This document shows positions 20,595-34,494 of a stretch of DNA of 64,000 nucleotides, piece by piece. The DNA lies in contig JBHGNT010000017.1 of assembly GCA_043228905.1 (NCBI GenBank), positions 3,534,001 to 3,598,000 on the forward strand, written 5' to 3'. Source of the stretch: Azolla caroliniana (taxonomy: Eukaryota > Polypodiophyta). Made by a program: the position numbers and the translations under genes. The stretch's first letter is position 1. The number at the start of each line of letters is the position of its first letter. The notes below the pieces were generated by a model. The model ran no database searches. It was not told the origin of the DNA and saw nothing but the letters and a program-made list of their open reading frames with translations.

Positions 20595-23513
20595 AACTGT
20601 AGTTGTATGACAACTATTGACCGATGGAGAAAGTTGTATCTTTTCGTTGGATATTTTGGTTGTCATGGCCTGAATGGGCATGTAAATTTATGATGATTTC
20701 AGACTTAATTCAAGTGCTTGAAATTGTGCGTACTTATTTTTGTCAAGTTGTGTTGGATCCACATTCTTGTAAGGTAAATTTCCTTGCTATGCCTGTCTAT
20801 CTTTGTATGACTTCAAGTCAATGTCTTACAACAAAGAAAAACATAGGGTTATAAACATTGTTTTCAGTGTCCTAATGAAAATAAATCTTATAATTAGAGC
20901 CCAATGTTTTCTATGAGCTCTCTTTTACTCTTTGTGAGGATTGTATGCCTCCAACTTTAAGATTGGCCTGCAAGCCATGCTAATGTGTATGTAGGCTTAA
21001 AAAAGTCAATCTTATTGGAATGGTAAATTTCTAACTTGGTTGTTAAATGTATTCTCTCAAACAAACCTCATAATATTATTATAGAGATGATTTAATTCAT
21101 TGAGAAAAAAATATTAACTACACAAACCACATGAGATATTATAGAAATATAATGTTTCTACACACATGTTATGGCATATTCATTTATAATATTATGTTGC
21201 TACCAATTATCCAATTCTTCTATTCTTCATATCCTTCCAAACTTCCAAACATAAGCTCCACAACCTTATCAAAGTTGGTCTCATTTCATGTATGCCCACA
21301 AACATAAATAAATTACATTCCTGAGATTGAGAGAACGTGCATATTTTGGTTTTGAAATTTAATTGTGATCTTATTAATATTAGAAAATCAGTTTTGAAGT
21401 TTAAATTTGATATTATTCATCTTAGAAAATCCGTTTGAATTAGTACAAGTCGGTTTTATGGTTTCATTGATGGGTTATATCACTTTTTATCCATAAAAAG
21501 TGATGCTTGGTTTGTTGTGGTGGGTGAAAGTATGAAAGGAAATATGAAGCCAATATTGAAGCACACACACACAAGATGTTATGAAAGAGGATTTCCAATG
21601 ATTAATCTTATAACTTAAGGATCAATTAGTATAAAGGGGTTATAATTTGGTGATTAATTAGCAACAAATACAAAATATTGAATTGCATTTGAAGTAGTAG
21701 TAGAAATGGTGTGAACTAGAAGAAAAAAGGAAAGAAAGAGGTAAGGCCAGAGGGCTGTACTGGGTTTTTATTTTGTTTGAGACGACGTCTTCAAATGAAC
21801 ACTCTCTTGCATTGAGTGGAGGTGTTCTTCATCCACTCTCTTGCTCCCTCTTTTGAAGTTTTACAATATTCTTTATCTCTCTATCTTGTTCTCTATCCTC
21901 CCCCACTCTCTCTATTTGGATTCGTTTCTTGACCCTTCTATCATTGACACATACTTTACCAAGGAAGTATCAAACAATAAAATGCTCACTAACAAGCACG
22001 TATTACATATATATTATAATGTTATTTATTTCTAAATCATATGATATCAGCTATGGCTAAAAACTATATCCACCGTAGACTATAGACATGACTCATTATT
22101 GAGTTGATGACACATATATAATTATGTATTGACCATTATCCTTAAAAATCATAGCATATGTTTTGGACACGCGTTTAAAAAAGCTACTTCTCCATGGACC
22201 AAGAACATATTTTCTCCCCATTCATGTTGACAAGTGTCATTTGAGCCCTAGACTCTTTCATCTAGAATTTACATGTCAAGTGATGTTTTTAGAGGCCCAA
22301 GAAGGGTGGATAACCGTCACATATTGTCATAGGCCTCCACGAACCTATTTCCATTCCCTCTTCTCATTCTCGTCACGAAATTACATAGTTCGTACAATCT
22401 TCTTGACATGCTCTTATGTTGTTCATGAATTTGAGCACCACATTGTTGTCCATCCAAATGACATGTAACATATTGTAAATTAGCTTAATCAAATCTAGTC
22501 TTCAATTGCATATTTTGCATAGAAATCATGTAGTGAGAGCATAATGTAAGTAAATGCTCTATTCAACTCTCTCATTCTAATAGGTATTAAGGTTCTATGT
22601 ATTCCTCATTTAGTGCAGATCTATATTTAAGGCATCCCTCTACTACCCTCACATTCAAAATCTTGAAAGAGGCCAACCATCGTAAAAGGGGACAACTTGA
22701 ATATTTTCTTTATTGAGTAGTCTATACTCTAAATATAAAGGTAAGCTACAATCCCAACCAATTTAAGTATAATCAAATTCTTATTGTGATGACAAGCACA
22801 AACATCAGGTAAATGCCATGTAGTGCAACATGTTCAACTCTAATAGAACATACACTGATATTGATTCTCAGTGCTCAGCTTGGCAAAATTAATATCTTTT
22901 TCTCTTTACACCACAGCACTTTACACTTTATCTTTTCTAGCATATATCAATATGTACTTGAACTTGCAATGATTTCCCTTCAGAGATTTACTACCTTTCT
23001 TTTAAGAAAACACAAAATTAAATTCCTCTCACTCCTTGATTTGCCTTCAATATTTCAGTGAGATTAAAGTGATACATACATAGTCACTTCATTTTCAAAA
23101 AAAACATTGAAAAGTGATGCCTTATATACTGAAAGTCATCATTGCCAAAGGATAAAACCTAATAATCCTTATCCAGAGGACCAACACAATGGAAAACAGT
23201 CCGACTGTTCTGCACATGTTTTGTTTGGAGATATCATATTGAAATACTTTATGATAAATGTTCAAGTTCAAGTAAACACTAGCATATCGACTGACCAAAA
23301 TATAGATCACTTATATTTGCAAAATGAGCCATAGTTTTTATTGACTGTCTACAGGCAATGATTATTTTAAAATCAATGTAATAGATCAAACATAATACAC
23401 ACGGTTATATGTAGGTATCGTATAGGTTCTTTCTTTAGTAGTACTAAAACAGGACATTCCTCTAAAATGCACAATACCCCTCCAACACATAGTAGTTTGC
23501 TTGTTAACCGCAG
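20595..23513. other. intergenic, no gene recognised
   Basis: The first few hundred bases are the 3' flank of the PPR gene. The rest is AT-rich, and short open frames such as 22163-22468 show no family resemblance or splice context. The 3' UTR of the CYSTM gene should lie just left of 23514. Confidence 0.5.
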
Positions 23514-24847
23514 TTAACCGCAGCATTCCTCCAACACGCAGCAGCAACAAAGTGCGGCTAAGCTATATTCATGAACCCATAAAAGAAAATCAGACCATGG
23601 AATTGGAGCAAAATGTTATCATAAGGCTTATTCAACAAGGTTTTCCTGGGATTTTTCTTTATGCCTTTCCAAAAGAGGCCCTTCTTCCCTTATTTTTCCT
23701 TACACAAGATCCAAGGTAAAGTAAACAAAAAACGAAACCACAGAAAATTTCAAATCAATAAGAAGAAAAAAGGGTTCCCCTTCTGGTGTCATCTATTAGT
23801 TTTCTTAAAATAGATTGTGTCTAAGTATTTTGAGCACTCTACTTTTAACACAATTCAAATCTGACTAACTCATACGATTTTTGTGAGTAATCCACGCTCC
23901 TCTGATGCTCATCTTTTGCAGCCCATTTCAGATAAGCTAAAAATAATCGATTTCTCTCCTGAGCCCATTTTGGATAAGCTACAAAGACCTTTTCACTGTC
24001 TTCGAACAGAGCAATATGCTTAACTTTGATTTTTCTTCAATCCATTGCTCGGGTGAGCTAAACCCATACTTTATCCATCAGACTCTAGACTGCATCATGA
24101 GCTTCATGTCTATATGATCGCTTCACTTTTTCTTTTAATCAAAGTTCAATGAGACCTCCATAAGTTGCCATCTTTATGCTACATACATATTCATGCCCTT
24201 TATGTGTACCTGCCTTAATATATCGGCACCTTTACCCTACATAATCTATGTCTCACCTACAGAATCCTATTACTCAGGATGTTTTCGTAGCTTGAAGAAT
24301 CTCATCATGTTCTGATAAGTTGCAAAGCATGAATTTATGGTGAAAAACAATCTCGAAATTGCCTTGTATATGCATGGACGTAGTGCATACAACCAAGACA
24401 CACATATGTGTACATAGATACATACATACAATAATTACATACACATACCTACATAGAAGCACTAGAAAAAAAATTAAAATGGAACGTGAGAGAGAGAGAG
24501 AGAGAGAGGGAGGGAGAGAGGAAAACACAAACCAGCCTTCAATGCAACCCTTGTCACGATCATCACGAGTTTGCGGGCGATCCTTGCGACCAAAGATAGA
24601 CTTTTGGGGAGCTTTGATAGCAACAGGAGCTTGTGGTTGCTCTTGTTGCAAAGGGATAGGATAGCCTGCCCAAAATTCACATACCACATATCACATCTCT
24701 ACCTATCTCTGTCTGTATGTATGTATCTGTGTGTGTGTGAGTGAGATTTTCATGTAAAGTTTGATCGATTCCTCTAAAGCAAAACATACCTAATGGAGGA
24801 TAGCCAATAGTCCCCTGTTCTGCTGTTTGTGTCTGTGCTTTCTCCAT
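23514..24847 (-). CDS. CYSTM (cysteine-rich transmembrane module) microprotein, 79 aa, 3 exons
   Basis: Exons on the minus strand are 24847-24790, 24665-24533 and 23562-23514. All junctions are GT-AG and the phases match (1, then 2). The product starts MEKAQTQTAEQGTIGYPPLG, has a Gly-Tyr-Pro/Gln/Pro-rich middle (GYPIPLQQEQPQAP) and a basic linker, and ends CLAALCCCCVLEECCG. That tail is the hallmark of the CYSTM family: a short hydrophobic helix with a Cys run close to the C-terminus. Members are small tail-anchored plasma-membrane proteins linked to stress tolerance, often forming dimers. Length and layout fit the family. The second intron (970 bp) contains a (GA)n repeat. The leader carries GAA repeats and a TATA box lies about 85 bp above the start. 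The function is inferred from the family. Confidence 0.85.
24487..24520. repeat. (GA)n microsatellite in intron 2 of the CYSTM gene
   Basis: About 12 AG units are followed by GGGAGGGAGAGAGAG, placed just downstream of the exon 2 donor (minus strand). It makes a CT-rich run in the transcript near the 5' end of the intron. Confidence 0.9.
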
Positions 24848-24925
24848 CTTTCTCCTTCTTTCTCCTTCCTTCTCTTGCTTGTATTTCTTCTTCTTCTTCT
24901 TCTTCTTCTAAGCCATGCTTTTGCT

Positions 24926-24938
24926 AAGAATATATAGA
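24926..24938 (-). promoter_or_regulatory. TATA box of the CYSTM gene
   Basis: On the minus strand the sequence reads GATCTATATATTC. It is about 85 bp upstream of the ATG at 24847, leaving room for a leader of roughly 50 bases that contains (GAA)n. No other good TATA candidate was seen nearby on this strand. Confidence 0.55.
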
Positions 24939-25085
24939 TCCTAAAAGTAGAGGCAAGGGGAAAGAAACAGAGTAAATTGCTTTTTGGGACCAAGAAACAG
25001 AGTAAAATGCTTTTGGGGAAAAAACAAAGTAAAAAGTTTTGTTCCCATTAAGAGCAAAAAAACAGAGGGTAAATTACTTTGAGAG

Positions 25086-25086
25086 C

Positions 25087-25150
<64 letters not shown>
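25086..25150. repeat. compound (CT)n(CA)n(CT)n microsatellite
   Basis: A short CT run passes into about 11 CA units and then about 16 CT units. It lies about 240-300 bp upstream of the CYSTM start, in its promoter region. Confidence 0.95.
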
Positions 25151-25154
<4 letters not shown>

Positions 25155-28100
25155 CCCATGTGGATTGTTGTGGGTTGTATTTTGTTGTATGTTGTATGTG
25201 TCTCTTTGCATAGTATAAACTTGTAGGTTTCGGCTTGACCCATTCGAACCCACATACCATTAAATGTCTACAAACTCTGTACGCGTTTTTGTGTTTTAAA
25301 AAAACCACGCATGACTTCTCTCCTCACGTCAGTCAACGAAGACCCTTTCCACATAAAAACCAAAGCCATTGAATAACTTGGGTGTCTCACACTTTTTTTT
25401 CCTCAGTCTCTCGATCAATCTCACACCTTTCTATACTTTCTTGATGGTTCACATGGTTTATGTGTCAGTTTCTCTTCTAGAATAACCTTTAAGTCTAACC
25501 CCCCTTTCTTAATCACCTTACGACTCATCATTACCCTTGATTTCGAGCATTCGATAAGATCTACCAAAAACTTTTAATAATACGCATAATTGTTCTCAGA
25601 GTCTTGAGAAATTAGAATAGCACGAAAAAAACTTAAAAATACATTTCCAACAAACAATATTCGAGAAGGGTGTAAAGAACACAAGTGTATATTATAATAC
25701 CCAGTAAATATTGAGCTTCGTGATGTAAATCTTTTCCCAAGCATAAATTGTGTGTGAATAATGTGTGAGTGAGCAAGCCAGCCTTTACAATCTTGCACAT
25801 GTTGTTGATGCTTCACAACATTCACACTTGCGTATGGAGGATGAGTTTTAGAAAGTATTTCATATCAAGGAACATGCTACAACTATAAGCATTTTACTAA
25901 AGCCTTGTCATAATGGGTAATTGCGCACACAATCACAAAAGATATTTCAAAGTCTTGTTTCTAGATTTGATGCTTGCTCAAAAACATAATGAAACTCTAA
26001 AAGCTCAAACACATTCAACATATCATCATGATCTTTGCGATTCTTTTGTTGAATGGAAGGTAAAAATTACAACAAAAGATTACAAAACATACTTTTATTT
26101 ATTTATCATGATTTATTAATAGCCAGGTGAGTAAAAGAATGCAGCGAATCAACTTTCACCATGCCCTGTTGTAGTTGTTATTTTGGCTATTCATTTGGGG
26201 GTTAAAGTCACGCATGCAACCTCATATAAAACTTATCATGATTATGTCCTCCTTGAATCATCACGATTTTTTATTCTTGAATAAACTAACAAGACTTGTA
26301 AGCAGGTTATGCTTTTACAATGTTTAGTGCACTAAATCAAAATGTGAAGCCATTGTCTTTATACTTACATCATACAGGAGAATTTAGACATACTTGACAA
26401 TCCAAGTTAGCAAAAAGTGTTTAGTTTATGAGATTTCTTGAAATAATCCAATAGTGAGGTGTTGGCTTCAAGTTTATAGCAATGGGTTTTGCATTGTGTT
26501 GCTGCAATAAGTCTTGAATCTTCATGTTTCTACTTTGAGATCATTGCACAATAAACTTCGCTCCTCTTTCCGAGTTCATATTCCACAATTGCAATTTTCT
26601 TGAATCTTCATATTTTCACTTGAATGTTAACAACTATGGGCCAACTCTTCAAGGATATATCGAGCATTAGGATATTGTAGGTTGATGCTCAAACCTATCA
26701 ATCAATAAATAAGTCATGCATTATTGTAGCAATGGACAAACAACTTAATTTCATGAACAACATGGCCCAAGCAAGACAACACGATGCTCAATAGTCAATA
26801 ACTCCTTTTCATATTGTACAATATCTTTGTTTTTAGGTGCGTCTGGGTTCTCTACCTAGAAATTCATATAAATTCTAAAAGCACCTTCGCATCTTAATTG
26901 TTAATATGTCCATTTAAATGAATTATTAAGTGATTGCGATGAAAGTTTTTAAAGGTATAGTATTGTAGCATTTGGATAATCCTATCTTGATGCTACTATG
27001 GTCGTTGCCTTATGTTGGTTGGAGTATCGAGAACTCAAAATATACACTTTCCACATATGTTCATGAAGAGTCTCTTTCATATTCTTCCACATGTGTCCGC
27101 AACCTTCCATAATATCACATTTATGACGTTAGAAAAAGAAGTACTCATCTACCCACATAACTCTGTCCATGAATTTCCATACGAGCATACCATTCACGGT
27201 CAAACAAAAAAGGATGATCCAAAAACTATGTAATTTAGGATACATATAATAAGAGGATTTGGACAAGGAAATTGAGCTCAACATAACAAAAAATTTAGAA
27301 CTAGTGTAAGAATGCATGCACTTTTGCAATGAAAATTCATATAATTTGATTAAGTGACCCCAAGTACATATGTATCAAAAGATTCAAAACTCACTAACCA
27401 ACTTGGTAAAAAGTCACGAAGGTGCATAGTTCAATTTCAATTCTTGGGGTGATTCGAGGATTCTGTCTGCCAAATTATACATTCTTTGAAAGACAAACAT
27501 GTAATAATATAAAGATTTTGTTCACATACTCGAGCAGAAAGAAATAACATTTTTCTTGGCTCCCAAATATGGCCTTAGAAATATAGGAGTTCCTTTTGAG
27601 TTCCAACATCAAAATTTTGTATGGAAACTCATTTACAAATGTTTATGAAAAGCTTAGCCAAATGCAAACTAGAGTTAAATGGGGAGTGAAAGAACAAACA
27701 TGGCGTTTTGTGGCAATTGGATGATGAAACTTTCGTCCACTTTTGTGGAAGCACTTTAAACTCAAGAAATGTTTTACTATGTGTTTATATCTAAAGATCA
27801 AGAGTTGGCCAAAAGAATATTTCTGGGAGGATCAATGGATGCATGCCAATCTCCAGGATCACTAGTCTACATGGGGCATAAAAACAAGAGACCAAGTCTT
27901 AAAAATTGATGTAATTGATGTGACTAGAAATATCATAACGAGCTTGAGAAAGAAGTATTGTGCTAAAATGCAAACTAACTTTGTTCGATTAGGGTTGTAG
28001 ATTGTAGTGTTGACCTACAAGTGTTATAGGTGATACTGTATACATATAGATTGGAAAACCCATGAGTCAGAGAATATGTTGTTTACTCATTAACCAAAAG

Positions 28101-28899
28101 CTGAAACATGGTGGTGGATATCCACGAAGATATCATTGACAAAATGATGAAGGTGAAGGAATGGGGAGCATGAGCGAAGTTGTTATGATAATATATAGAA
28201 TTCCATGATGGTTAAAAAAAAGGCCATTTAAATAGTTATGCAAAGATGCACCGATCATTTCACCAAAACTAAACCCTTTCATTGGAATACAATATGCCAC
28301 TTCGACCCAAGAAGAGATCATTTGAATAGTTTTATGAAATGCATTTTAGATCAGGCCCGATTTACCCAAGCCAGTGGTGTATAGACTAGGTTTAAAGTTA
28401 TTTGAATAATTAGTGACCACAGTTGAGTTTCTAAGAGAGTGAGGAAGCATGCATAGAAGCACACATAAGAGAGACGACGGAGATCAGATCAACACGCGAA
28501 GAAGTGTGATGGCTGGAAGAGAGAGCTCTCTATTGATAGATAATGAACAATGATCTATGTATTAAAATAAGTGAAGATAGCTACAAGTGAACCCCCTAAC
28601 CATTATGTACCACCAAATAGGAGTATATTGTGTTACGTGTGTAATGTGGTTGGTTACATGGGGAAAAAATGCTCAAGCCAGCTATAGAGTAAAAAATGTC
28701 CTTGTCCAGGGAAACGGTTCACATGAAAACTAATGGAGGGAAACATAATTGTAACAAACCCCACATGGGCAAATGATGTTTGTGTATGCATGAAACACTG
28801 GGTTTCTCCAATATATGCATGATTCTCCAAGGTAAATGCATTTACCTCAAGTGGATACTCATGTATCTTTAAAAACCAGGCCAATCACTATCTGTAAAA
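25151..28899. other. AT-rich intergenic region, no gene recognised
   Basis: No convincing exon or domain was found on either strand. At about 28430-28640 there is a stretch rich in GAGAGAGCTCTC and CTATC-like words that could be part of an LTR of the copia element starting at about 28.9 kb. I could not pair it with a second copy. Confidence 0.4.
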
Positions 28900-31800
28900 G
28901 CATGTAAGCATGATCTAGCATCTCTACCATTAAAGAGACCCAAACTCAAAGTTCCTTTGAGATATCTAAATGTACGTGTTACCAGTAGCCAATGCGTAGT
29001 GTCAGGGTTATGCATCACTTGATTCAATTGGAAAACTGTGGGTCCGGCATTGTATTACATGCATATATTAAACATTCCACAACTTGCTAATAAAAAGAAG
29101 TATCAAATGCATCATTTGCATTGTCAAGGTTCCATGTCTTGAGATAGGCTGGCAATCCACAAATCCAAAATGCTGAAGTGGTTCCTCAATATACTTTGCT
29201 TGATGCTAAATGCAAGTGTTACCACTAGCCAATGCGTAGTGTCAGGGTTATGCATCAATTGATTCAATTGGAAAACTGCGGGTCCGGCATTGTATTACAT
29301 GCATATATTAAACATTCCACAACTTGCTAATAAAAAGAAGTATCAAATGCATCATTTGCATTGTCAAGGTTCCATATGTCTTGAGATAGGCTGGCAATCC
29401 ACAAATCCAAAATGCTGAAGTGGTTCCTCAATATACTTTGCTTGATGCACACAATTCCCCCATCAACGGATATAAACTGGATGCTAAGAGAATACTCCAA
29501 AAGATCAAGATATGTAACATCAAAATTATGCTGTTTTTTTTTCATGCCATGCATGTGAAGCTTGCTTAACTTCATACAAAGCTTTACACAGGCAGAAAAC
29601 CATATGCTTATGACCTTTCATGGAAAATCTAGGATGCCACTTCACATAGAACTTTTCCTTCAAATCATCATTCAAGAAAGTTATTTTTATATCCAATTGA
29701 TACATTGCCCAATTGATCCACGATGGGAAAGGTAGTGCAATCACAATACAAATAGCTGTCAAGCGTGAGGTAGGTGGAGATGTCTCCTCATAATCAATGC
29801 CATATTTTTGTGCAAACCATTTGTAACAAACTTGGCTTTATCGCCATCAATGCTATCATCTGACTTTCTTTTGACTGTATAAACCCACTTGGTACCAATG
29901 ACATTCTTACCTTTTGGCAAGTCGCATATTTGTCAAATACAAGTTTTTGGAGTAGAATCCTATCCCAATTGCATTACGCTCATCCAATTTGAATCATTAC
30001 ATGCATCTTCAAAAATGAGTTGCTCTTCATTACATGCAGTTACAATAAGAGATTCATCTACAAAGTCACTTGATGTATGGTGAGAGCTTCACTTTCTTCT
30101 ACCAAGGCACACTCAATTTGCTATCTTGCAACGTCTTTTGTAGCCATTTAACTATAGATTGTACATCCTTCAGAGAAGTGTTATTCTCATGTAATACATT
30201 ATCAGAATGTAAATAATTGGTGGACTGAAAATCGTGTTTATTTTCAGCCTTATGTGGCTGCAAATTTTCAACCATGTTGGGATGAAAATTCTCAGCTCCT
30301 TGAACTTCATTTGGATGGTTAACATGGCTATATTCAAGTGCACCACTTTGAAACAAAGGCTGATTGTTGGTTTAAGTTTACTATCAAGTAAAGAATAAGC
30401 TGAATTTTCAACAATTACCACATCTCAACTTATAATAATTTTATCCACCTATAGAGTGTATAATCAATAAGCTTTACTCTTACTATTATATCCAACAAAT
30501 ACACATCCCTTAGCCTCGTCATCAAGTTTATGATGTTGTTGTGACAGCACAACAGCCTATGCCAAATAACCAAATCTGTGCATATGACTAACCATTGACT
30601 TCTGCCCATTCCAAGCCTCAGAAGGTGTAATGACCCTCAACACTCTTGTAGGATAACGATTCAATACATTGTTTGCACACATGACTGCTTCCATCCAAAA
30701 CATTTATGAAAAATGCTTTCCTTTAACCACGCATCATGCCAATTCAAGAAGTGTTCTATTCCTGAACTTCACAGCACCATTTTGTTGAGATATATATGGC
30801 ACTGGACATTGGTGAGAAATACCTCTCTCAAACAGAAAAACATTGACTTCATGTAACATGTATTCACCACCATAATCCATATGAAGAGTCAAAAGCCTGT
30901 TGCAACAATAAATTTCAGCTAAAGCTAAAAATATCTTTAAAGTAAGAGGATACAACCAGATATATTGGTGTGGTGTGTTACATCATCATCAATAAAGGTA
31001 ACAAAGTATACATGCTTGCCAAAAGATGGGAGTTTTCACTGGACCACATACATCACTATGAACAAGTTGCAAGTTTTATGTAGAATGTGTAGTACCATCT
31101 TTGGGAAAAGAAGCATGATGCCTTTTTCGAAGCATACAATCTTCACATGCATGCTTTTCAAGGGAGTCTAAGTGTTGTCAAACCAATAACCATATCGTTC
31201 TTTTGCAACCAACAGTATGTGTATGTGTAAGACATTTGAGGCAACTCTCTTATATGTATCTGAATGATTTAAGCCACTGCATTATAGTGCCCCACACATC
31301 ACAGTACATCATCATTTCTGAAATCATGAACTATATACACTTTCTATCAACAACGTATACATGTAAAGTCCCAAACTAGCAATAGCAGAAACCAAAATAA
31401 AAAATTTCTTGATACCTGCTACATACAATGTGCATTCTTGACAGTAACAATCAGTTCTCCAACTCAATAATAGGATAAGAAGCACTGCGTGGTATAAAAT
31501 ATGTTCTCCTTTGGGTGCAAAGATGCAAAATATCTTTTGCAGGAAGCGATATGCTTTAATGCCCCACTGTGTATCAAAAAACCAACCAGAATCAGTCTCA
31601 CTATCAGCCATAAATGTAGAATGCGATGATGAATCATAATAATGACCTGTAACAACACATGCCCTTGCACATCTTGAGCAACATTAGCTTCATCATTCTT
31701 TGCATTAGACCTATTCTCAGCAACAGACGTTCGGGGGTTTTCTCTACTTTTTTACTACACTCTGTAAGATTTCTAAATTCATCAATGCAATGTCCACCTT

Positions 31801-32300
31801 TTGCCAGCACTTGCATCTCTGTTTCTTTTGCATATTGACATCAAGGGATGAAGAAGTGGGAAGAGGAAGATTGAGGCTTTGGTTTTGATAATAAAAAAAA
31901 CAAAGTTTGAACCATACTTGCTCTTTCCTTTTTGTGTAATGAATAGCAAGTGCTTCAATGTGCTTCCTCAAAACAAAACACAGCTATTTCACTCTTGATT
32001 GATCTTCTTGAAGAGATACAACCTCATCAGAATTATACATATTTGGATTTCCCCCTTAATATAATGTACAACCAAAGTGTAGTTGTAAAAGGGGAAATGA
32101 GTGAAGCATCCCGAATGATTTTCTCAATGTTTTGGCAAAATGCTTTTTCAATTCTTGATGCATCTAATATATACATCCACTGTTCCATTCCATTTTCAGA
32201 CATACATACATCCTTCAAGTTTCTTTTCTTAAGTTACGCAAAGCGTTCTTTCTTTACAAACTGCAATACAAAAAGAAGTGCCAAGATTTTGTATTTCAAA
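28900..32300 (-). mobile_element. decayed Ty1-copia retrotransposon
   Basis: Reading the minus strand from right to left, the pieces occur in copia order. A degenerate gag zinc knuckle (KCWQKVDIALMN) lies at about 31.8 kb. An integrase core (LHMDYGGEYMLHE, PYISQQNGAVKFRNRTLLEL) lies at 30.73-30.96 kb, followed by KLDDEAKGCVFVGY. Reverse transcriptase (AMYQLDIKITFLNDDLKEKF, KALYEVKQASHAWHEK) lies at 29.53-29.76 kb. An RNase H-side segment (LMHNPDTTHWL, RYLKGTLSLGL, FTDSDWPG) lies at 28.9-29.45 kb. Stops and frame changes are frequent, so it is not functional. Paired LTRs were not found and the ends are approximate. Confidence 0.85.
28966..29448. repeat. 240-bp tandem duplication inside the copia relic
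   Basis: 28966-29205 and 29206-29448 are the same RNase H-side segment of the copia element, differing by a few bases and a 2-base insertion (AT near 29375). The second copy breaks off where normal copia sequence resumes. Confidence 0.9.
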
Positions 32301-32373
32301 CATGACTTGAAGGAGTGCATTGAGCGGATGTGTGGAGCAAGCAATATGATGTGGCTTCATAGAGAGAGAAATC

Positions 32374-32469
32374 AATCAGTCCTTTCCATTCATCATTCCA
32401 CATTGATCCAAATGAAACAGGAATCAGTCCTTTCCATTCATCATTCCACACTGATCCAAATAAAATAGG
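32374..32469. repeat. two tandem copies of a 48-bp unit
   Basis: The unit AATCAGTCCTTTCCATTCAT plus 28 following bases occurs twice in a row with three substitutions. It lies just beyond the gag side of the copia relic. Confidence 0.85.
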
Positions 32470-34490
32470 TCATTGACATATATTAAACAGAACAATCAAA
32501 TATACTCAGAGTTTTAGATAGTTGTACATTCTACAAAAAAAATGATGTTATTAACAATCTAGCCTGAACAAACAAACCAAAGTTTGGACATTATTTTGCC
32601 CATTGCAAGGTCTCACCTTGGATCACATATCCAAATTTGTGTCTTTACTCTTCACATTAATACTCTTACATTGATGTTGATTCAAGCAGCAACCTATTCA
32701 ACATCGTCTAAAAAGCATCGAAACTTTTTGAAATTCATGTTTACCTTTTCTCATGCGATTGTTCAATTGTTACAATAGGTTGGCACTCATTGATGAGCTT
32801 CCAATCATGCGCTCATAATTTTAATCATTAATCGATTGATATCATTACTAGTCGATGTTCCCTAACTCTGGGCTATGGATATATGCCTCCTAGTACTCAA
32901 CTTTAGATATATTTATGATCATATTATCATCAATTACAACTTGTCAAGCCTCCAGGTAAAATAATGTGAATAAGAAGCACAACCACCAAATTTAGAGGAG
33001 TTCCATAGTGTTGATGTCTCAGAAAACAACAAGGTTCTTTCTCATGGTGTTTTTATATATTATGTATATATGTATTTATAAAATCTATGTGAATAAGAAC
33101 TTGCATGAATGGATACATACATAGGCATTCAACCATACGTGTTACATACATACATACATACATCAAATATCTTTGCAAATGATAGTAAATTACAAGAGGA
33201 ATATTAATACTGCAAGTTCTAGTTTGGAACCATAGGATGATGAAATTGGAGAGCAAGTAAGATTTTTTTTTCCATAAAAATATGCTCCATTGGTATTAAT
33301 AAAAAGCCAAAGGCAATATACAAATAGTACATAATACTGTTTCCTCTGCACAAATACATATTATCAAAAAACTACATTGTTGCCAATAACACCTTTGCTA
33401 ATAGAGCACAAAAGCAAGTAAGATTACATGCCAATGGTAGCATTACATAATAATTGAGGTGTCACATTTCTTCCACACATGATTCTAACGATTTTAGGAG
33501 GTGGGAATCCTCAATAATCATGACCCCCCCAACAACTTTTGTCGTTTTGCGTATGTATATGTGTGCGTTACCGAACCATAGTTTGCTACATCAAGGTATT
33601 GACATGATATTACGTACAAAAAAATTTGCTCTGTAAATGAACACAATCTAGAAATCTTGAAGACCGAAGTTTGGACACACTAATGCAATGATTCAATGAA
33701 GAGAAGCCGATATTCTAGTGACAATGAGTTTGCACTAAGTGTATAGAAACCAAAAAAGAAGAGATAAAATGATGATGGCAACATTGTTTGTAGTTCAAAT
33801 GTATGGTTACCAATGAGATTAGCGACAAATAGCATGCATATGAAGTGAGCCCCTATTGTCTTCATATATTGATGTCTAGTAGTGGTGAGTTAGTAGACAT
33901 AACAAAAAGCGGGGTTCATGCTTTGATTGTGATTAAAGGGAAGGCTTATCGACATGCTCATACTAAAGAGAGTGAATGAAAATGTCATGGGAACATGCTT
34001 TATTTGCGTGGTAGAGAAAGAAAGAGCATGCTCTAATTGTGATAGATAAGAGAGTCGTGAGGGCACTCTCGTAGTTTTTCATTTCGAAGCTTTTTCTTTC
34101 ACAAGAGAGTAGCTCCTAAAATTTTGGACCTTTAATCACGGAACATCTCGACAAGACGTAGACGCATTATAATCCAACAAGGAGGTCAAATGAGTTACAG
34201 TAAATCTAGGTAGGGGGGAGGGTGGGGGGAGGACCCAAGGGACTGAAAAAAGAAAATTGGGGGGAATGATATAAAGGATGGTGAAGAATGAAGGCGCCTA
34301 AGTAAAAAAAAAACATGACGAAAGAAAAGCTCCTTCTTTTCTCAATGAGGCCAATGGGTCTACTCGATACAAGAGTGTGCGCGTCCGAGGAAACAAAAGC
34401 AGAAGAAGAAGAAGAAGAAGAAGAAGAAGAAGATCAATGTGTGTGTAGTGTGAGTTGCATAGGCCTTAGCAACTAGTAGTGAGGTGGAGA
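32470..34490. other. AT-rich intergenic region, no gene recognised
   Basis: No exon or domain was identified. Local features are a (TACA)n run at about 33143-33165, a G-rich cluster at 34209-34232 (G6, G3 and G6 runs with single-base spacers) and an (AGA)n run at about 34395-34432. Confidence 0.5.
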
Positions 34491-34494
34491 TGGT

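Noticed and set aside
22163-22468. 101-codon plus-strand frame downstream of the PPR gene
   Set aside because: No domain, no splice context and no similarity to other parts of the window.
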